Shown here: piece by piece, positions 34,448 through 41,857 of the stretch
How positions within the stretch are numbered: position 1 is the first letter of the stretch
Layout: each line of letters opens with the position of its first letter
Assembly (NCBI GenBank): GCA_963817025.1
Contig: CAWFML010000005.1
Coordinates: forward strand, 1,674,001 to 1,738,000
Length of the DNA stretch: 64,000 nt
Source of the DNA: JACMLC01 sp963817025
GTDB taxonomy: Bacteria > Acidobacteriota > Blastocatellia > Pyrinomonadales > Pyrinomonadaceae
Reading direction: 5' to 3'
The notes under the pieces: model-generated
The model's database searches: none
What the model was told of the DNA's origin: nothing
What the model saw: the letters and a program-made list of their open reading frames with translations, nothing else
Position numbers and translations under genes: made by a program

Positions 34448-35293
34448 TCAATATTCGTAAAATCCGCGCCCGCTTTTTCTGCCGAGCCAGCCCGCATCCA
34501 CATAGCGTTTGAGCAGCGGGCAAGCCCTGTACTTTGAATCGCCCAAGCCTTCATGCAGGACATTCATGATTGCGAGGCAAACATCGAGGCCGATAAAGTC
34601 TGCCAGCGTGAGCGGCCCCATCGGATGATTCATGCCGAGCTTCATAATGCCGTCAATGCTCTCGCGCGTGGCGACGCCTTCCTGCAAAACAAAGATGGCT
34701 TCGTTAATCATCGGCATCAAAATGCGATTGGAAACGAAGCCCGGCATGTCGTTGCATTCGAGCGGCGTCTTGCCCATCTGCCCGGACAATTCGCGCACGC
34801 GCGCATATGTCTCATCCGAAGTGGCAATGCCGCGTATGATCTCCACCAGTTTCATCACCGGCACGGGATTCATAAAGTGCATCCCGATAACCTTGTCCGG
34901 TCTTTTGGTCGCCGCGCCGAGCTTGGTAATTGAAATAGAGGAAGTGTTTGAAGCCAGTATCGTCTCCGGCCCGCACAATTCATCGAGCGTGCGGAAGACT
35001 TTCGACTTGACCTCGACGCTCTCGGTCACGGCTTCGACTATCAAAGCAGCGCCGCGCAACTCTTCCATCTCTGTCGCAGTGCGTATGCGCTCCATGATGG
35101 CGCTCTTCTCATCAGCATTCAGCCGTTCTTTATCCACATCGCGCTGTAGACTCTTATCGACCGCCTGCATCCCGCGCTGCAAAAAATCTTCCTGCACATC
35201 GCACAGCACAACGCTGTAGCCGGCACGCGCAGCCACCTGTGCAATACCGTTACCCATTGTTCCCGCGCCGACCACGCCAATCATTTCGCTCAA
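34448..35293 (-). CDS. hbd: 3-hydroxybutyryl-CoA dehydrogenase
   Basis: 281 residues. NAD(P)-dependent interconversion of 3-hydroxybutyryl-CoA and acetoacetyl-CoA. Rossmann loop GVVGAGTMGNGIAQVAARAG, catalytic His in GMHFMNPVPVMKLVEI, Asn in LASNTSSISIT and GFVSNRILMPMINEA are typical. The TTG at 35293 follows GAGGAC at good spacing; an ATG lies three codons in. With the thiolase upstream it makes the first two steps of a butyryl-CoA or polyhydroxybutyrate route. Confidence 0.95.
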   Translation of the reverse strand: MSEMIGVVGAGTMGNGIAQVAARAGYSVVLCDVQEDFLQRGMQAVDKSLQRDVDKERLNADEKSAIMERIRTATEMEELRGAALIVEAVTESVEVKSKVFRTLDELCGPETILASNTSSISITKLGAATKRPDKVIGMHFMNPVPVMKLVEIIRGIATSDETYARVRELSGQMGKTPLECNDMPGFVSNRILMPMINEAIFVLQEGVATRESIDGIMKLGMNHPMGPLTLADFIGLDVCLAIMNVLHEGLGDSKYRACPLLKRYVDAGWLGRKSGRGFYEY

Positions 35294-35312
35294 GTTTAAG
35301 TCCTCAGCTAAA

Positions 35313-35420
35313 GAAGTAAAAAGGTGAAAGGTGAAAGGTAAAAGTCAGGCAGTAACCGGAATTTTTAATAGCATAGCTCTTATCATTATTTTTGCCTGTT
35401 ACCTTTTTACTTTTACCTTT
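35313..35420. repeat. Inverted repeat of GGTGAAA heptamers (N)
   Basis: The left arm has AAAGGTGAAAGGTGAAAGG and continues to GTCAGGCAGTAACC (to 35357). The right arm (35389-35420) is TTGCCTGTTACC plus TTTTACTTTTACC words. It begins 2 nt after the stop of the membrane-protein gene and lies before hbd. Confidence 0.85.
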
Positions 35421-35421
35421 C

Positions 35422-35937
35422 TCAATCGCCTCGCCAGTTGGGAGGCTCAGGCGGCGGCACGTATGCGTACTCGCGCTCGCGTTTGCGCTCAGTCCAGACG
35501 TTTGGCGGCGGCGCGTCGTACAGATGTCGCGGCTGGCTGCTGCCGAATTTACTGGCGGATTGCTCATACAACTCTTTGCCGCCGCCGCTAAACATAAACC
35601 AGAAAGTGTAGACGCACAGGGCCATTCCAAGCGGAAAGCTCATGCCCGCCAGTCCGCCCGCAATCATCGACCAGACTCTGGCCCACGATTTTCTTTTCAG
35701 CAATCCATACCCGGCAACCAGAGACGGAAGGGTTAAGACCAGCCAGAAGACTGCGAAGATAGCCATGAAGATTGAAGCAAAGACAACGCCTTCGGCATCG
35801 CCGCTTCTGCCCGTGCTTCCGATGCCAGCGAAGATGGGGATAAAGATAAACATAACCCCCAGCACTATCAGCGCGTGCAGCCCGCCGTAGACCAGATGCA
35901 GAATGCCCAGCGTCTTATTATTTTCTTCTACAGTCAT
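35422..35937 (-). CDS. Four-helix membrane protein of unknown function
   Basis: 171 residues with four predicted membrane segments (about 10-38, 50-75, 80-100 and 95-115, the last two closely packed), e.g. LHALIVLGVMFIFIPIFAGI and FASIFMAIFAVFWLVLTLPS. The cytoplasmic Pro/Arg-rich tail ends in PPPEPPNWRGD. It has the look of DUF4064-like small membrane proteins but no family was firmly recognised. It lies between the thiolase and hbd genes on the same strand, 18 bp after the thiolase stop. Confidence 0.75.
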   Translation of the reverse strand: MTVEENNKTLGILHLVYGGLHALIVLGVMFIFIPIFAGIGSTGRSGDAEGVVFASIFMAIFAVFWLVLTLPSLVAGYGLLKRKSWARVWSMIAGGLAGMSFPLGMALCVYTFWFMFSGGGKELYEQSASKFGSSQPRHLYDAPPPNVWTERKREREYAYVPPPEPPNWRGD

Positions 35938-35955
35938 TTTTGGCTCTGTCCGGAA

Positions 35956-37146
35956 TTATCGTTCGACCGCCATCGCCACGGCGTTGCCGCCGCCGAGACA
36001 CAGCGCGATCAATCCTCTATGCACATCGCGCCGCTTCATCTCGTGCAGAATCGTCGTCAACAGCCGCGAGCCTGATTGCCCTATCGCATGTCCAAGCGCG
36101 ACCGCGCCGCCGTTGACATTGACCTTCTTCGGGTCGAGCTTGAGTTCCTTGATGATGGCAACAGCCTGCACCGAAAAAGCTTCGTTGAGTTCAATCAGAT
36201 CAACTTCGTCAAAAGTCCATCCGGCTTTCTTCAAAACTTTCTGCATGGCTTCGACAGGAGCCATCATCACCAGTTCCGGCTGGATGCCAGAGGTGGCCTG
36301 CGCGACGATACGCGCCAGAGGCTCTATGCCCATCTCCCGCGCTCTCTCAAGCGAAGTGACGACGACAGCAGAGGCTCCGTCGTTGACGCCGGGAGCATTG
36401 CCAGCCGTCACAGTTCCGCCCTCTTTCTTAAAAGCGGGCCTCAGTTTGCCAAGCACTTCGACCGAAGTGTCTTCGCGCACAGGCTCGTCCGTATCGAAGA
36501 TTTGCGGGTCGCCCTTCTTCTGCGGAATTTCAACCGGGAAAATCTCGTCTTTAAAATATCCGGCCTTGATTGCCGCCGCCGCCTTGCGATGAGAGTTAAA
36601 GGCGTAATCGTCCTGCTCTTCTCTGGTTACATGATAACGCTCCGCGACGACTTCGCCGGTATTGCCCATGTGATAATTTTCAAAAGCGCACCACAGCCCG
36701 TCGTGAATCATCGCATCCACGATTTCTCCATTGCCGAGCCGATACCCTTCGCGCGCTTTCGGCAGGAGATACGGCGCGTTGGTCATGGATTCCATGCCGC
36801 CCGCGACGACGATTTCAGCATCTCCGAGCTGCACTGCCTGCGCCGCCATCATCACAGCCTTCAGGCCGGAGCCGCAGACCTTGTTGACCGTCACAGCCGA
36901 GACGCCGAACGGAATGCCGCCTTTCAAAGCAGCCTGCCGCGCCGGATTCTGGCCCACACCGGCCTGAATCACGTTGCCCATAATCACTTCGTCAACCTCT
37001 TCGGGTTTGACGCCCGCGCGCCTGACGCTCTCGCGCACGACCATCGCGCCGAGGTCTGTGGCTGAGAAATTTTTCAAAGCTCCCTGAAATTTTCCGACCG
37101 GAGTTCTAACCGCGCTGATGATGACCGCTTCCCTGATGTCTGACAT
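35956..37146 (-). CDS. Acetyl-CoA C-acetyltransferase (thiolase)
   Basis: 396 residues. Condenses two acetyl-CoA to acetoacetyl-CoA or the reverse. The acyl-enzyme Cys is in VNKVCGSGLKAVMMAAQ, the conserved LNEAFSVQAVAII, His in GGAVALGHAIGQSGSRL and the second Cys in ALCLGGGNAVAMAVE are all present. It heads the minus-strand acyl-CoA cluster and is divergent from the sugar nucleotidyltransferase gene. Confidence 0.96.
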   Translation of the reverse strand: MSDIREAVIISAVRTPVGKFQGALKNFSATDLGAMVVRESVRRAGVKPEEVDEVIMGNVIQAGVGQNPARQAALKGGIPFGVSAVTVNKVCGSGLKAVMMAAQAVQLGDAEIVVAGGMESMTNAPYLLPKAREGYRLGNGEIVDAMIHDGLWCAFENYHMGNTGEVVAERYHVTREEQDDYAFNSHRKAAAAIKAGYFKDEIFPVEIPQKKGDPQIFDTDEPVREDTSVEVLGKLRPAFKKEGGTVTAGNAPGVNDGASAVVVTSLERAREMGIEPLARIVAQATSGIQPELVMMAPVEAMQKVLKKAGWTFDEVDLIELNEAFSVQAVAIIKELKLDPKKVNVNGGAVALGHAIGQSGSRLLTTILHEMKRRDVHRGLIALCLGGGNAVAMAVER

Positions 37147-37162
37147 GATTGCACCTCTTCAA

Positions 37163-37227
37163 ACAGTTAATCAGTGAAGAGTAATGAGAGATAAGAAAAT
37201 TTTATTCACTGATTACTTTTCACTTAA
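37163..37227. repeat. Inverted repeat of GTAATGA/TAATCAG words (O)
   Basis: AGTTAATCAGTGAAGAGTAA (37165-37184) faces TTCACTGATTACTTTTCACT (37205-37224). It lies upstream of the thiolase ATG in the divergent spacer. Confidence 0.75.
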
Positions 37228-37323
37228 TGCGATTATACGTTGACGTTAAGGGGTGTCAAGGAAGCGTCTCTCTCGCTGGACAGGGACGAACGCGCGGTAT
37301 TCCTTTGATGAGAATGCGGCTAT

Positions 37324-37353
37324 TTGAATTCACATGCATGCGAATGCTAGACT
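37324..37353 (+). promoter_or_regulatory. Possible promoter of the sugar nucleotidyltransferase operon
   Basis: TTGAAT (37324-37329) and TAGACT (37348-37353) are separated by 18 bp, 46 bp before the ATG. The match is modest. Confidence 0.4.
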
Positions 37354-37398
37354 CTGCCCCGCGTTTTTCGGAATTCAACTTAGACGGTTAAATCATAC

Positions 37399-38448
37399 AT
37401 GCAAGCTTTAATTCTCGCGGGAGGCAAAGGCACGCGGCTGAGGCCGTTGACGGTCTACACGCCGAAGCCGATTGTGCCGATTTGTAATCGCCCTTTTCTG
37501 CTCTACCAGATTGATACCCTGCGCCGCGCGGGCATCACGGACATCACGCTCTCGCTCTCTTATCAACCGCACAAGATCGAGCAACAACTCGGTGACGGCG
37601 CGGACTACGGCGTGCACCTGCGCTATACGACAGAGCCGCAGCCGATGGGCACTGCCGGGGCTTACAAGTACGCAGAGGAATTGATACGCGAGCCGACGGT
37701 CGTCTTTAACGGCGACATTCTGACAGACCTCGATTTAAAGGCCGTCATACGCGAGCATGATGAAAGAGGAGCGATGGCAACTATCGTGCTCACGCCGGTT
37801 GATAATCCGAGCGCGTATGGTCTTGTCGAAACCGAAGCGGACGGGCGCGTTCGCCGCTTTCTCGAAAAGCCTAAGCCGGACGAGATCACGGTTAACACCA
37901 TCAATGCCGGAACCTATGTGCTAGACCCGCGCGTGCTGGATTTCATTCCCGCCGGAGAAAATCATTCGTTCGAGTACGGCTTGTTTCCCACTTTGCTTGA
38001 GCGCGGCGAAAAGTTTTTCGCGCATGTGCCGGGTAAGACCTACTGGCTGGACATCGGGACGCCGCAGCGTTACCTGCAAGCGCACGACGACTTCCTGAAC
38101 AATCGCGTGACGCGCATCCATCTCAAAAACCGCCGGGGCAATTTCGATGCGGCGACCACGTCGGAGATGGACGAAGCCTCCATGATCGGCGATGAATGCG
38201 TCATCAAGCCGGGAGCACAAATCATCAACTCCGTGCTCGGTCAGGGCTGTTATGTGGAAGAGAAAGCGCAGGTCGTCAACTCTGTCATCTGGCCGCACAC
38301 GCGCATCGGCGGCGGCGCGCAAATTTCCGGCGCAATTATCGGTCGCGGCTGTCACATAGGCCGCTCTGCCATCATCGGCAAAGGCACTGTGCTCGGCGAC
38401 AAATCTTCTCTGACCGATTACACGCAGACTGGAGATGGCGCGCAGTGA
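37399..38448 (+). CDS. Sugar-1-phosphate nucleotidyltransferase
   Basis: 349 residues. The N-terminal nucleotidyltransferase domain has the signature ALILAGGKGTRLRPLT, the metal-site FNGDILTDLDL, and FLEKPKPDEI. The C-terminal left-handed beta-helix hexapeptides (about 270-345, e.g. VIKPGAQIINSVLG) are of the GMP/GDP-mannose pyrophosphorylase group. It joins a sugar-1-phosphate to an NTP; mannose-1-phosphate or glucose-1-phosphate are the likely substrates. The stop overlaps the GTG of the phosphohexomutase, which would supply that substrate. Confidence 0.92.
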   Translation: MQALILAGGKGTRLRPLTVYTPKPIVPICNRPFLLYQIDTLRRAGITDITLSLSYQPHKIEQQLGDGADYGVHLRYTTEPQPMGTAGAYKYAEELIREPTVVFNGDILTDLDLKAVIREHDERGAMATIVLTPVDNPSAYGLVETEADGRVRRFLEKPKPDEITVNTINAGTYVLDPRVLDFIPAGENHSFEYGLFPTLLERGEKFFAHVPGKTYWLDIGTPQRYLQAHDDFLNNRVTRIHLKNRRGNFDAATTSEMDEASMIGDECVIKPGAQIINSVLGQGCYVEEKAQVVNSVIWPHTRIGGGAQISGAIIGRGCHIGRSAIIGKGTVLGDKSSLTDYTQTGDGAQ

Positions 38449-39887
38449 GCGTTCAAGCAGGACTGGCCCCGATACGCTTTGGCACGGATGGCTGGCGCGC
38501 GGTCATCGCACACGAATTCACCTTTGCCAACCTTGAACGCGTGGCACAAGCCTACGCGGATTACCTCAAACAACAGGCGCAGGCGGCTGAGACGATTCAA
38601 GCCAAAGGGCAACTCGTCATCGTCGGCTATGACCGTCGCTTTCTCTCCGAGAAATTTGCCGCACGCGCGGCTGAAGTTTTGACGGGCAACGATTTTCAGA
38701 TCGCGCTGTTTGAAGAAGCTGTGCCGACGCCGCTCGTCTCGTGGGCCGTGCGCGAGCAGGAGGCTCTGGGCGGCGTCGTCATCACGGCCTCGCATAACCC
38801 GCCGGAGTTTAACGGCTTCAAGATCAAAGCCCCGTGGGGCGGCAGCGCGGCTCCCGAAACGACTTCGCAGGTCGAAGCTCTGGTGGATAAATCTGCGCCG
38901 CAAAGAGCTGTGCTCGACACCATCGAAGCGGAAGCGGAGAGACTCTCGCACAGCATCGCCAGCTATCGCAGGCAGGTCGCTTCGTATGTGGATGTCGAGC
39001 GTCTCTGCCATGAGCATCAGCGAGTCGTCGTTGACTCGATGCACGGCTCCGGCGGTCGCTGGGTCGAGAGTTTTTTAGATGGCTGCGCGCTGGAAGTCGA
39101 AACCATTCGCGCAGGGCGTGACACGCTTTTCGGCGGCGTCAATCCCGAACCGATTGACCGCCATCTTGGCGCGCTGAAAAATCGCGTCAACGAGTTGGGC
39201 GCAATCTTGGGCTTAGCCACGGACGGCGATGCAGACCGCGTCGGCGCGGTCAACGAGCTTGGCGAGACGATGACCATGCACGAAGTCGTCCCGCTCCTGC
39301 TGCTTCATCTGGCGCGCACGCGCGGGATGACCGGCGGCGTGGTACGCACCTTCTCTCAATCCGTGCTCACCAAACGCATCGCCGCCGCGCACAATCTGAA
39401 GCTGTATGAAACACCTATCGGTTTCAAGTACATCGCAGACCTGATGCTGCGCGAAGACATTCTCATCGGCGCGGAAGAATCCGGCGGCATTGGCGTCAAG
39501 GGCCACATCCCAGAACGCGACGGGATACTCAATTCCCTGCTCTTGCTCGAAGCAGTCATCGTGTCTGGCCGCACGCCTTCCGAACTCGTCAAAGAGATGC
39601 ATAGAGAGTTTGGCGAGTTCTACTTTGGCCGCCGCGACCGGCACATGCAGGTCGCACGCGGGCAGGAATTGGTCCAGACGCTGGCAGACGCTCCGCCTGC
39701 CGCATTCGCGGGCCACGCCGTCACTTCAGTTGAAACACTCGACGGCACAAAGCTCTTATTTGAAGATGAATCGTGGCTGCTCTTTCGCCAGTCGGGGACA
39801 GAGCCGGTGCTGCGTATCTATTCAGAAGCCACCTCGATTGAAAAGATGAACACCTTGTTGGACGAAGGCGAACGCCTCGCCGGATAA
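38445..39887 (+). CDS. Phosphoglucomutase/phosphomannomutase
   Basis: 480 residues from a GTG overlapping the preceding stop (GTGA). An upstream ATG at 38196 would sit inside the nucleotidyltransferase and was rejected. It interconverts hexose 6- and 1-phosphates. Seen are IRFGTDGWRAVIA, phosphoserine loop VITASHNPPEFNGFKIKAP, metal loop ATDGDADRVGAV, sugar loop GAEESGGIGVKGHIPERDG and phosphate-binding RQSGTEPVLRIYSEA, i.e. all four family domains. Confidence 0.95.
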   Translation: MSVQAGLAPIRFGTDGWRAVIAHEFTFANLERVAQAYADYLKQQAQAAETIQAKGQLVIVGYDRRFLSEKFAARAAEVLTGNDFQIALFEEAVPTPLVSWAVREQEALGGVVITASHNPPEFNGFKIKAPWGGSAAPETTSQVEALVDKSAPQRAVLDTIEAEAERLSHSIASYRRQVASYVDVERLCHEHQRVVVDSMHGSGGRWVESFLDGCALEVETIRAGRDTLFGGVNPEPIDRHLGALKNRVNELGAILGLATDGDADRVGAVNELGETMTMHEVVPLLLLHLARTRGMTGGVVRTFSQSVLTKRIAAAHNLKLYETPIGFKYIADLMLREDILIGAEESGGIGVKGHIPERDGILNSLLLLEAVIVSGRTPSELVKEMHREFGEFYFGRRDRHMQVARGQELVQTLADAPPAAFAGHAVTSVETLDGTKLLFEDESWLLFRQSGTEPVLRIYSEATSIEKMNTLLDEGERLAG

Positions 39888-39894
39888 ATTATAT

Positions 39895-40051
39895 GAATCA
39901 AGAGTAAAAAAACTCTTTGCGCTTCTTTGCGAAAAACCTCTGCGTTCTTTGCGTTAAAATATTACTTAACCGGAAAGAGCGCGAAAGAGTCAGGCGCAAA
40001 GATACGCAAAGGACAAGCTGCTCCCTGCAAAATGGTTTCTACTCTTGATTC
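39895..40051. repeat. Nested inverted repeat with CTTTGCG words (P)
   Basis: The outer 12-bp exact arms are GAATCAAGAGTA (39895-39906) and TACTCTTGATTC (40040-40051). Inside, CTCTTTGCGCTTCTTTGCG (from 39913) faces GGCGCAAAGATACGCAAAGG (from 39993). It occupies the spacer before the SnoaL-like gene. Confidence 0.82.
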
Positions 40052-40076
40052 GCATAAATTAGCAAAGGAAATAAAT

Positions 40077-40538
40077 ATGAGATACATCATCCTCTTCATC
40101 TTCTTGACCGCGACCTTTTCCGCTTATGGACAGGCGAAAAGTTCAGAGCCAAATACAGCCGAACAGGACGTGCGAAAGTTGGAGCGCGCGTGGCTGGATG
40201 CATATGAAAAGGTTGATGCGGAAGCGATGAACAGGATTGTGGCAAATGATTTTGTCATCACCTTTCCTGACGGCTCGATGCAAACCAAAGCGCAGATTCT
40301 GGAACAGCTCAAAAGACCGCGCAATCCAAACAGCCCTGCCAACAAATTTCACACGGAAGAAGTGCAGGCGAAGGTCTACGGCGACACGGTTATTCTCATC
40401 GGTCGCGTCATTACAGAATGGCAGCGCGAAGGCAAAACCATGCGCGAGCAAAACCGCTACACGGACACTTATGTCAAGCGAGAGGGACGATGGCAGGTCG
40501 TCGCTTCGCACCTCTCGAACGTTCAACAGACAAAATAG
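40077..40538 (+). CDS. Secreted SnoaL-like/DUF4440 protein
   Basis: 153 residues from ATG 40077 (AAAGGAAAT upstream). A signal peptide (MRYIILFIFLTATFSAYGQA) precedes a cone-shaped NTF2-like domain: VRKLERAWLDAYEKVDAEAM, VANDFVITFPDGSMQTK, YTDTYVKREGRWQVVASH. Family members bind small ligands or act as simple enzymes; none is indicated here. A longer call from 39927 reads through a repeat and was rejected. Confidence 0.88.
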   Translation: MRYIILFIFLTATFSAYGQAKSSEPNTAEQDVRKLERAWLDAYEKVDAEAMNRIVANDFVITFPDGSMQTKAQILEQLKRPRNPNSPANKFHTEEVQAKVYGDTVILIGRVITEWQREGKTMREQNRYTDTYVKREGRWQVVASHLSNVQQTK

Positions 40539-40602
40539 CAGCAACGCATGTCTCTCTCCGTCTCTTGATTGAAGAAGAGATATTTACGACAGCATAGCTC
40601 TC

Positions 40603-41436
40603 ATGCCCGAACTCCCCGAAGTAGAACTCGTCGCGCGCGCGCTGCAAAATCTGGTTGCTGGCCGCAGCATCCTGAAAGCGGAACTGCTGCGCGCAAAGCT
40701 TGCGCCGGACACCGTGCCGCGCCATTTTTCCAGGCTCTTGCGCGGGGCCAGCCTTGAGTCCGTGGGGAGGCGCGGCAAACACATACTCTTCATGCTCGAT
40801 AACGAGCAGGCGTTGATAACGCACCTGCGTATGACCGGGAGATTTCTCTACCTGCCCGCAGGCGCAAAACCGCCGAAACACTCTCACGCGATTTTTCATC
40901 TGGATAACGGGCGACGATTGGTTTTCAACGACCAACGCCATTTCGGGCTGATGAAGATTGTGCCCGTAGCACAGCTTTATGAAGCGAAAGAATTGCGCGG
41001 GCTTGCGCCGGAGCCTTTCTCGGCAGAGTTTTCACCGGCATCTCTTCATGCGGCTCTTAATCGTTCGCAGCGCACTTTGAAGGAGACGCTTCTGGATCAG
41101 AGAAAGGTCACGGGGCTGGGCAACATCTACGCGGCTGAAGCTCTCTTTATCGCGCGGGTCAATCCCTTCATCAAGTCCTCCGAACTCTCGCGCAGCCGCG
41201 CGCCGCGATTGCACAAAGCGATTCTTGAAGTCTTTGAAGAATCCATCGCACACGGCTCGACGATGAATGTAGACCCGGAGAATATTGACGGCAGTTATTA
41301 CGGCGGAGGCTATGAAGGCCGCTGGAGAGTTTATGACCGCGAAGGCGAGCCGTGTGCGACATGCAAATCCCGCATTCAACGAATCACGCAGGCCGGACGC
41401 TCGACCTATTTCTGCCCGCGCTGCCAGCGACGTTAG
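40603..41436 (+). CDS. mutM: Formamidopyrimidine-DNA glycosylase
   Basis: 277 residues. It excises oxidised purines such as 8-oxoguanine and nicks the abasic site. N-terminal MPELPEVELVARAL supplies the Pro nucleophile and Glu; GRRGKHILF holds the conserved Lys. The H2TH region has DQRKVTGLGNIYAAEALF. The zinc finger reads CATCKSRIQRI...YFCPRCQ. All functional residues are retained. Confidence 0.97.
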   Translation: MPELPEVELVARALQNLVAGRSILKAELLRAKLAPDTVPRHFSRLLRGASLESVGRRGKHILFMLDNEQALITHLRMTGRFLYLPAGAKPPKHSHAIFHLDNGRRLVFNDQRHFGLMKIVPVAQLYEAKELRGLAPEPFSAEFSPASLHAALNRSQRTLKETLLDQRKVTGLGNIYAAEALFIARVNPFIKSSELSRSRAPRLHKAILEVFEESIAHGSTMNVDPENIDGSYYGGGYEGRWRVYDREGEPCATCKSRIQRITQAGRSTYFCPRCQRR

Positions 41437-41443
41437 ATTTTGA

Positions 41444-41536
41444 GCCGCCCAAAAGCGCAACAGGCACGATGGTTTTAAGTTCGTCCGATGCGATTATTTC
41501 TAAAATCAGTTTCTGCCTGTTGCGCTTTTGGGCGGC
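41444..41536. repeat. Perfect 23-bp inverted repeat (Q)
   Basis: Positions 41444-41466 (beginning GCCGCCCAAAAGCGCAACAG) and 41514-41536 are exact complements with a 47-nt loop. It begins 7 nt after the mutM stop. There is no T-run, so it is not a canonical terminator. Confidence 0.92.
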
Positions 41537-41566
41537 CATTCTCTATCGCCTTTCAAACTTTCCCGC

Positions 41567-41595
41567 TTGACAGCAAAGATTGAGCGGCGTATAAG
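41567..41595 (+). promoter_or_regulatory. Sigma-70 promoter of the methionine-synthesis gene
   Basis: Perfect TTGACA (41567-41572), 17-bp spacer, TATAAG (41590-41595). It would start a leader RNA at about 41603, just before the riboswitch candidate. Confidence 0.75.
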
Positions 41596-41608
41596 CAGCG
41601 TCAGACAA

Positions 41609-41665
41609 ACGTGGTGAGTTAAGGCGACTTGCGGCCACGTAAAATAAACCGCTAAACAGCTCGGC
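41609..41665 (+). promoter_or_regulatory. Probable SAM-II riboswitch
   Basis: The leader has the SAM-II layout. A P1 stem ACGTGG (41609-41614) pairs with CCACGT (41635-41640). The loop has GTGAGTTAAGG and CTTGCGG, as in the class consensus GTGATTT...CTTGC. The A-rich linker AAAATAAACCGCTAAACAG matches the consensus TAAA...GCTAAA that forms the pseudoknot. It lies between a good promoter and an intrinsic terminator upstream of a methionine-cycle gene. Assignment is from memory of the consensus; SAM-I, SAM-IV and SAH patterns do not fit. Confidence 0.65.
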
Positions 41666-41692
41666 GAGTCTGAGACAAGGACGCCCCGCAAA

Positions 41693-41743
41693 CTTCAAGT
41701 CTTGCTGAAGTCCCGCGTTGTTTAGCGCGGGATTTGTTTTTTT
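41693..41743 (+). terminator. Intrinsic terminator in the leader of the methyltransferase gene
   Basis: A first small stem CTTCA...TGAAG (41693-41710) is followed by the exact stem TCCCGCG (41711-41717)/CGCGGGA (41726-41732) and then TTTGTTTTTTT. With the riboswitch candidate upstream, SAM binding is expected to favour termination. Confidence 0.85.
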
Positions 41744-41850
41744 AGTTCTTGGTTTTAGTTCTTGGTGCTTTGCTTGATTAATCAGTGTTGAGTCATAAAA
41801 CTCAAGGTTGATGAGCGTGCAAAGAACAAAGCGCAAAAAACAAAGCACAG
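41741..41850. repeat. Inverted repeat of CAAAGMA heptamers (R)
   Basis: The left arm (41741-41774) has AGTTCTTGGTGCTTTGC words and the right arm (41818-41848) AAAGAACAAAGCGCAAAAAAC. The loop GTTGAGTCATAAAACTCAAG followed by GTTGATGAGCGTGCAAAG matches loops of the elements at 26860 and 62375. It ends 7-10 nt before the ATG, with no other RBS. Confidence 0.87.
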
Positions 41851-41857
41851 ATTAATT

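Noticed and set aside
36076..37065. 329-codon ORF opposite the thiolase
   Set aside because: It mirrors the thiolase frame in GC-rich codons; the translation has no signal, domain or RBS, whereas the opposite strand encodes a complete thiolase.
38196..38444. Upstream start giving the phosphohexomutase 83 more residues
   Set aside because: The extension lies within the nucleotidyltransferase gene and reads as Arg/His-rich nonsense; the GTG overlapping the stop gives the family-typical N-terminus.
41609..41665. SAM-I, SAM-IV, SAH or cobalamin riboswitch in the methyltransferase leader
   Set aside because: Their hallmark boxes are not present; only the SAM-II pattern of P1 stem, CTTGC and GCTAAA fits.
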